Below, one piece after another: positions 6,078 through 15,000 of a stretch of 28,219 bases of DNA (its first letter is position 1; each line of letters opens with the position of its first letter). Origin of the DNA: QYQL01 sp041674265 (GTDB lineage: Bacteria > Verrucomicrobiota > Verrucomicrobiia > Chthoniobacterales > Terrimicrobiaceae); assembly GCA_041674265.1 (NCBI GenBank), contig JBAYWC010000025.1, positions 1-28,219 on the forward strand, in the 5' to 3' direction. Under the pieces are notes generated by a model that saw only the letters and a program-made list of their open reading frames with translations, did not search any database and was not told the origin of the DNA. A program made the translations under genes and the position numbers.

Positions 6078-9000
6078 TTAACCTTCGTCTTCTCCTCCAC
6101 CATAACCGATGATCTCGACAGTGATGATGGAGGGCTGTTCGGGAACCGGCTCCGAAGACGGCCTGGCTTGGTTTGCCACGCTTTCGGCTGCCGCGGAGGC
6201 GGCTGTCGCGGAGGTTGACCCTGACGTCAATCCTCCGATGTTGGGAGCAGCCACCACCGGAGCCGCGGGCACGCCGGAGCTTGAGCCGCCAACGTTGATG
6301 TTGTCGGCATTCAAGACCTGCGTGGCGGCGATGCTGAGGTTGCCGGAGGCCCGGATGCCGGCATCTCCGGCATCAACCGTTCCCGTCGGCGCGATCAGGT
6401 CCACATCCCCCGGATCGATGCCTTTCACTGTTGCCAGCACGCCGATGCCGCCGCCGGTGGCAAGTCCGGCGAGATCGGTTTCGACAGAGGCTGTCTGGGG
6501 ATCCAGGGTCACCTGGGTTGGGCGGGCGCTCTGAACGGTCTTCGCGGCCGAGCCTGCCGCGATGTCTCCCTGAGATGACCAGATGATCTGGTTTCCACCA
6601 CGCAGGACAAAGATCCGGCCGTCCCCGATGCTCACGTCGCCGTCCGTGAAAATCGAAATATCGCCGCCGCTTTCCGTGATGATGCCCGGCGGGGCCAGCC
6701 TGGCTCCCGAGCTGGCTTTTGCCAATGTGAGGCTGCCTCCCGGAGCGAAGATGCTGATCGCGCCACCCTTCTTCGTGCGGATATCCCGCTCGCGGGTGCG
6801 GATATCTCCCTCGCCGGAAAGGCTCTCAAACAGGGTGCCAATCGCGCTGAACCCCGAGTCGTAATTTCCGGTGGTCGCAAAATTCCGGCCGGCATCGCGA
6901 AGGACGAGGTAGAAGACTTGAAGCGCAACCTCGCTCTTCTTCTCATCCGGGAGAGATTCGAACGCGTCACCATTCAAAGCGTCCTCGAACTCAGAGAGGT
7001 ATTTCTCTGCTCCCTCCACAAACTCGGAGATAAACATGCTGAAGTTCAAGCTGCTTTGGAACAGCCCCTGCGAGAATCCGGTCCCCGCCCCGACGAAGAG
7101 ATCGGCCCCTTCCGATGAAAGGTAGGTGTTTCGAATATTTCCGGTGCTGGCAATGCCGACGCCGATGCCGTTTCCGACCTCCCTGCCGGTTCCAAGATCC
7201 AGATTCCGCCCGGCGAGCACCTGCAGGGAACCGGGACCGGAGATTTGAAGGTCGCCGGGCAACGGCCCGGAAATCTCCCGGCTTCCGCCGGCCGTGGCGA
7301 GTTTGCGAAGAGGGGAGTTTTTTTGATAAGGCAAAATATCCCTCCCGCCGGCAACGATGCTTGAGTCCGCCTCGTCGAGGTTTTGAATATAGAATCCGAT
7401 GTCGCTGATATCGCGCGAAGCAATGATGCTGGCGCTTTTTGGAGAGAAGAGCGTGAGCCCGGAGATATCTCCGATTGTCGCATAAAGTCGTGTTGGACTG
7501 GGATCGTTCTTGTGAAGGAGGCCCGCCATGTGGCGGGCCTGGATATCTTGGACGGACAGTTCCGTTCCGGAGGTCGCTCCCGACTCTGTAAAGAGATCGG
7601 TGAAGAATTGCAGGAAATCCGCCGGTCCCGTAGCCACTGCGGCACTGCTTGCTGTGCCGACGAGTGTCTGGTAGGCGAAGGGACTGGTAATGCCGGGAAC
7701 CGAGGCGGGATTCGCATCCGAGAGGTTGATCGTGGACGCAATCCAGAGTTTGGTGTTGGTGCCGGGCTCACGCCCGCCTTGCTGCAATCCTGAAATACCG
7801 CCGCCTGCCAGAAGCTCGATCGTTCCAGTCGGAGAGGGCGACAGCGTGAGGTCTCCGGACAACGAGATCGAACCGCTCACGGCGGTGGCCCGAAGCGTCG
7901 ATGGCATGATGGAAGCGATGGTTCCGAACGGCAAGACCGAGTCTTCCGCCAGCCTCAGCCACGGCTGATAGAACCCGGAGGAGGACGATCCCAACAACTG
8001 CTGGCTGCCCGACCAGATTTGGAGCAACGGCCGTGCCGCAGTCGAGCCAACAACCGCTTCGGTCCGCAGGGCGAGGTTGCCTCCCAGGGATGTCACGTTG
8101 ACGTAGCTGTCCGGTGAGATTGTTGAAAAATACGTCTTATACAAATAGGAGTTGGTCAGGCCGGGGGGCAGGAGGAATGGGTTGCCGGCGGGACCGAGCA
8201 GAACACTGCCTTTGGCGGTGATGTCAAACCCTCCCTTTCCGACAAAGAGTGTCGTTGGGAGCCATGTGCTCGAATCCTCAATGCGATTCGCGCCGGTCAG
8301 ATTGGTCGTGGAGGGGGACCGGGTCGAATTGGTGACAATGCTCCCCCCGGCTGTCAGGGAACCGGCTCCCCGCTCAACGTAGTAAACGCCGGCACCGATA
8401 TTGTTTCCGGCGCGCACCGAGAGGTCGCCGCCGCCGAGTTCCAACAGGTTGGCAGCGTCCGGGGTTCCTTTCGTCATGCGTGCGTTCGTGGGAATCACTG
8501 CCTCCACATTGCTGACGTTGCCACCCGCGACGAGGGTCACGTTGCCTCCCCCCAGCGCCCCAACGCCTTCAAAAAAATTACTGAAGTTGATCCACCAAGT
8601 TGTCGAATTGATGGCGGGATTGCCTGAGACGAGAAATTGGCTTTCCCCAAACAGTCCGGTCTCGGGGTCCACATAGCCCCTTCGCAACAGCCAGTTATTG
8701 GGAAGCTGACGCGAGGAATCGGCGACGAGTTGGTTGGCCGCATTCAGTGTAAGCCGTTCAATATTTCCATCCGCCGCAATATGGATGTTTCCGCCGGCCA
8801 TCGTGTAACGCGCGAGGTAGGTCTGCTGGTCAACCCCCAGGTTGCCTTCGTCCCCGACGACATTCGAGAGGCTCGGGACGTCGAACAGACCTCCGAGGGT
8901 CGGGTTCGTCACGCGGGTTCCAGCGGTGTAAAGGGTGGCCAGTTGGTTGAGCAACTGAACGTTGCCGCCGGCGCTGATATCGATGTCTCCGCTTCCCGTC

Positions 9001-12000
9001 CGGATCACCTGATACCACTTGGCCACGGCAGTGGAGGTGAGCGCAGCGCTTCCTCCGGAGACACTGTTGTTTCCTCCGTTCTTCCCAATCCTGACCGAGC
9101 CCGCGGATGCGGCCTGACGGAAGTTCGCCGCGGAAAAGTCACTGCCTCCCACCAGACGGTAGGACCATGATTGGGTATTCACCGGGAGAGGACTGCCGGA
9201 GAGCAGGGTTGGTTGGGCGAGCCAGAGCCAACTGGAATCGGTATTTGCCAAGGTGGGAGAAAATCCGTCGCTCAATGTGTTATAGAAAACCAGATCATCC
9301 GCGGCCCGCATGGTCAGGACGCCCGGCGCGCTCTTGGCCCCGAAGCGGAACGTGGAGAGGTTCCAGTCGCTGGTCGAAGTGGAGGAGGCAGTTCCCAGGG
9401 TGAGGTTCCCCGTGCGATTGATGATCTCCGCACCGGGAGCGAGAACGAACACGGAGGCAAGTCCCGCATTGTTCGCCAATAGCCGGTTCAGCATCGAGGT
9501 GTATCCCGCGGTTGTAGTTCCCGCCGTTCCGAGGAAGGATTGGGCATTGTTAAAAATATTTGTCTGTACGGTGCCCGTGATCGTTCCGCCCGATGCCGTC
9601 AGATCGTAGAGGCGATAGCCCTCTACCAGGATGCTGGAAGCTCCGGTGATTGATCCATTGATCGGATTGACCAACAGATCGGTAAACGTGACGTTCTGCG
9701 GAGCGCGGATATGGAGCGTGCCGCTGAACTTCCCCTCGTAGGCGCTCGTTCCAGTTGTCTCCGCATTGCCGGCAACCAGCGAGGCGACGGAGAGGTCGAT
9801 GGTGGAGCCGGTCCTGATATCCACGGAACCGGTGCCCGGAACGCCGTTCCTTTGAGTGCCGGCCTCCAGGCTCACTGAGCCGCCTTTTCCGGCATTGTCG
9901 AAGTCCTGCGCGGCAACGGTGATGAGCGATCCGTTTTCCAGGATGACACTTCCATTCGCGGCAAGCGCGACCGATCCGCCGGTTGCCCCGGACGCGTTGA
10001 TTTCTCCTGTGACTGTGATTTTGCCCTGGTCTGCGGAGAGGTTGAATGAACGGGCTATTGCAGCACTGCCATCCGTTCCATCCACGGCAACATCGCCGCT
10101 TCTCACGCGGATGGTCTGGCTGTCAACGAGACCTGCACTTGTCAGCGAGGAACTCAGTGCGGCGAGTGACGGGAGGGCGAGCACGTCCAAATCGAACGAT
10201 CCGGCACGTCCGCCGCCGCCGGCCTGTCCAAGGATTACCCCCCTTTGGGTGAAGGCTCCGTTTGCCGCGGAAACGACCAGCGCTCCGGCATTCCCGCCTC
10301 CCGATTGCGCCGAGACGTCGATTTTTCCGGAGGGTGAGACAAGAACATTGCCCGTATCCGAGGACAAGCGGATCTCCCCGGCATCGGTGTATTTCGTGAC
10401 GCCGTAAAATGGTTGTTTCGTGCCGGAAACATCGAGCCATCCCGAGACGGCCAGATCGCCGCCGGCGGCTTTCAGGCTGAGAGAGCCGCTTGGGAGAAGA
10501 ATGCTTGTAGCCGCATTGATGGAAAGCCCGCTGATGCTGTAGGTGGCACCAAGACCTCCGGGGTTGGGAGTTCCCGCAGTGTCAACCGGCGACAGCAGAT
10601 TCACCGCACCGGTCGCGGTGAGCGTTCTGGTCGCGCCCGCCGCGGCCGTGATCAGCGGGCTGGCCACGTTCAGTGAGCCTTGTGTTGAGAGCCCTCCTGA
10701 GCCCTCTCCGGAGAGGCTTTCCGATGCGGAAAATGTCAGATCAAAGAACTGATCCACCTGAACCTGGTTCACCCCGAGGCGGATGTTGCGGGCCCGGAAG
10801 GCCAGCGACCCCGAGGCGGTCGCAATTGCACCACCCCCGGGAGTGCCTGCGCGGTTCTCGATGAGAATATCCTCTGCCTCAAAAAGCGCAGTGCCGCCCG
10901 CCTGGTTGAACCCGCGGAACTCTCCCGCGCTGAGAGCAAGCAGGGAGAGACCGGGGGACCCAACCTGACCGGTTCCATAGATATCAATCGAGGAGTAACT
11001 CTGCAGGGACAGGGTGCCGGAGGATTGATAATATTGGATGGCTGACTCGGTCAAAACCAATCCGGTTGTCGGAAGGAGAGCGCCCGGGTTGCCGAGCTGG
11101 AGGCTGATTCTCCCGCTGTTCAGGTAATAGGCATCGGCGACAACTTGTGCTGTCGGATCGAGCGACGTTCCAGAGGACGAGTCCAGGGTGACGCCGGCTC
11201 CACGAATCGACGATCCCGCTCCGATTGAGAGCAGCGGGTTCGTGGAGGTTGTCACCCCGGAACGACTGATCGTCGCATCGGAATCGCCCGAGACACGGAG
11301 AAGGATTCCATTTCCATTGAGCAGGAGATCGTCCCCGGGACTTGTCATCGGGCCGGTCGAAAGGATCGAAGAGCCCGCCGCCAGGGAAATTCCATTGTTG
11401 GCGACGAGGATGATTTCCGGCCCGGAGAGCGGAGCGCCCAAATTGTTGAGGGTAATGTTTCCGGTTCGCACGGAGATATTCGTTCCTTCCGATCCCGTGG
11501 TGCGGAGGCCGCCGATGAGGAGCATTTCCACTCCGAAGCTGTTCAGCACGGAAGCATCAAGGGTGATGACCCCGAGTCCGCCGCCGGCTCCATTGGAGGT
11601 GATGGCAAAGTCGCTGGCAGAACTGAGATCCATCCTGGCACCCCGTCCGCCCGAAACCGACGGGGAAAGGACCCTCCCCTTCAGGCTCATCGCCTGCGTG
11701 GCCTGAATGACAGCCGAGCCCGAATCCTTCGGCAGGCGGGGAACCCCGATGTCCAATGCGGCAGCGCGATCAGCCAGAAAATCATTGGCGAAGAAATCCG
11801 CGTATTCGGCCCGGTTTCTGAGAACGGATTGCGACAGGACTTCGAACTGCTGCGCGAGAGTCGGAATGGTGCGCGGGGAGTTGAGGCTGTTGAACCGGTA
11901 TCCCGAGGCAAGGCTGGCACCTTCCGGAGTCTCAATACCTCCTGCCAACGAGGCGGCTGAAGGGGTCACGAGAACCGCTCCCGGAAGCAACGCATACCTC

Positions 12001-15000
12001 GCCGGAAGCAAGGTGTAGTAGCCGGCCGGGAGCGACCGGCTGGCGCGAAGATAGATTTTGTCGCCGGGCTTCAGGTTCCGGCTGACATATCCGGCCCCTT
12101 GGTCGAGGATCAGATTCGTCTCCACGTCATCAAGAATCCTCGACTTGGAATTGAAGGGGGCGAAAGGTGCGATGTCGGAATCGTAGCCTGGCAGAACCGC
12201 AAACGATTCCGGAACCCGGGTCCAATACCGGTCTTGGGTGGGATCGGGAACAGATGACGACGCAAAGTCCGATGGGGTGATCGTCCGTCGCGCCGAATAG
12301 GTGTTCCCGTCGGTAAAGAGCACGAGATCGCCGGCGCGGTAGGTATTGTTGTTGTTCCAGCTCTGGGTTGTGGTTCCCAACAGATCTGTCGAGCCACCTG
12401 TTCCTCCAACCCACTGGTAGGCGTAGAGGTCGCCTCCGCCACGGAGGTCCGCAACAGATCCCGCTTCGGTGGTAATGCTCGTTCCCGAAAGCGAGATCCC
12501 TTTTGAAACCAGCCCGCCTCCGGAAATATCCACGCCGGTCGGATCGATCCACGTTTCCCCGTCTGTGCTCAGACCGAATGGAATGAGAAGTCCGTGACCC
12601 GAGGCGTCGACCGCCGATACCGATGTCAGGCTGCCCGCCGCGAGAGTGAGACTCGATGTGGTGGGGAGTGTTCCCGCAGTGAGGGTGATTGGCGGAGTTC
12701 CCGTGCCGTCCCATCCAAGAATGATCTGGCCGAGTGGGGCGCGCAACGTTCCAGCCTGGTAGATATTGGAGGCGAAGATACCAAGCCGGCCTGCGGCGGA
12801 CAGAGGCAGGTTTTTTGCCCCGGAGCCCATGAGCGTCACCGAACCGGGATGGACCCCAAAGGCATCGGTATGGCCGTAGGCAACAATCGTGAAGGAGGAG
12901 GCGGTTGTTGGATAAATCTGCGCGGCCTTGAGCACGAGATCGCCCGCAATGTCGAAAACTCCGATCCCCCGGATGTCGCCGCCGACAGCCCACAAAGATG
13001 CTCTCCCGATCCCTTGAAGGGAAAGCGATCCGACATCGATCCAGTTGGCGGATATCGACAATTGCCCGGTTCCATATGTTGGCGGACCGCCAAAGGGATG
13101 GGTCAGATCAGCGAAGGGAACGGGAGCTTGGAATGCCTGCCCGATGGCCACATAAGGGGCCGATAATTGCACCGGGGCATTGGCTCGCAGAACTCCGGCA
13201 CCCGCCACATAAAGCTCCCGCCGCGCGGCGATTTCAACAGGGCCGGCAAACTCGACCGAACCGTTCAGTTCCAAGGAATCAAAGCCGCCGGCCAGAAACT
13301 GGTCCGCCGCGAAATAGCCGCGGCTGATCAAAACGGTGTCTCCGGGTCCCCGAACCGCGCGCCCGATGGCTGCAGCCGAATCCGGCAGGGGAACCGCAAC
13401 GGCTTTCCCGCTCTGAGTGACCACCAGATTGCTGTCGAAGACCGGGACCGGCGTGGTGGGATCGGGGTAGAACCTTCCTGATGACACAATCAAATTCCCG
13501 CCGAGTGCCGTCGGACCACCGGCTCCTCCCCGAAGCGTGGCGTCAAAGAAAAGCATCTGGCCGCCGGAGAGGGAAATCGTGCCGCCATCGCTGTCCACCC
13601 GGGTCGCAACGGTTACCATGCTGGCAAGGGGAGCGGTGAGCCCGCTTCGTGGCGACGGCAACGCGGATGCCAAAGGCGATGCCTCCCCGGGAAGCAGATC
13701 CACAAGCGCGGAGGAGCCGGAAACATCGAGCAGAGATCCGGCCGCAGCGACAATATTGCCGGAGACGGAGAGGCTTCCGCCCGGCAAAACGCGGCCTCTC
13801 ACCCGCCCGAAGGCATCGGGTATCCGCAAAAAGGTGCCGGCTGCGGAAAGCACGCTGCGGGGGCCGATGTATACGCTCGTGAGCGCCTGGGTGAAATCCG
13901 GTGGGAAGATGGAAAGGGAGTTCTTTCCGCCGCTGATTGAAATGTTTCCTCCGGGCGCAAAGATCGAACCGAGAATGGCCGCCGTATTGCCCGAGAAGGC
14001 AACCGATGCGCCGGGATCTGTCCGAATGACAGCCCCCTCGCCAAAAACCAGATCACCCCGAACGAGAGTTGAGACTCCGTCGAAGTCTTTGATTCCGGGA
14101 GCAAGGAAAGAAAGACTGGCCGGCCTTCGTTCTCCAACCGGTTTGCCGATGGTCAGCAGGGCGATGCTTCGCCCTCCCGGCGGGTGGGAATCCAGCCGCA
14201 CCGTCTGTGCGACCGGTTCGATGAGAGTTCCCTGAACGATGAGGACGGCGGGCAGCATTTCCCCGGATGACCCCGCAGGCGCTCCCAGTCCGGTGATCGA
14301 GTAAGACGCAAATCCTCCCGTGCTGAAGAACCCGGGTTGGAGCAAGAGGACGCCGGGGGTTGTGGAAGCTCCGCCGACCTGAACCAACGGAGCCTGGATG
14401 GCAAGGGACCCACCCTGTCCGCCGCCGAATCCGCGTAAAACCGAGTCAAGTTCCAGTGAGCCTCTGTAAATATAACCCTCGTTGGGATCCCGGCCTGCGG
14501 CAATTGTGATGGAGCCGGCGTCGCCATAGTCGGAGAAGACCTTGTAGCCTTGAAACTCGGAGTATTTTCTATTTCCGTTCGATGGCATCGAGAAGCCTCC
14601 GGAAACATCGATGAGGCTGCCCGGAGCCAATTTGGCGATGTAGGCCTCGATTTTCACCGAGCCGCCATGTGGCGAAAAGGGTGACAGGGCGGTAATTTCC
14701 GACAGGGAGCGGTCGTCTTGGAGGAGACCCGCCGCGCTGAGGACGGCTCCGGGCTCGAGCGTGAAAAGACCCCGCCCGGAATTTTCCACGGGCGCAATCA
14801 ATTGCGGCTTGAGCACGGCAGCGTCGTAAGGCGAAATGTTGAGGGCTTTGAACTCCAGCGATCCGCTCGGGGCAATGATCGAGCCGCCAATGCGGATGTT
14901 CGATGCGGTCAGGGAAAGCCGGACGCCGGCAGGGAGAGTCACCGCTATCCCGGAAGGAACGGAAATCGAACCTTCCTCGTTGTCGATCGTCAGCGAGCCA

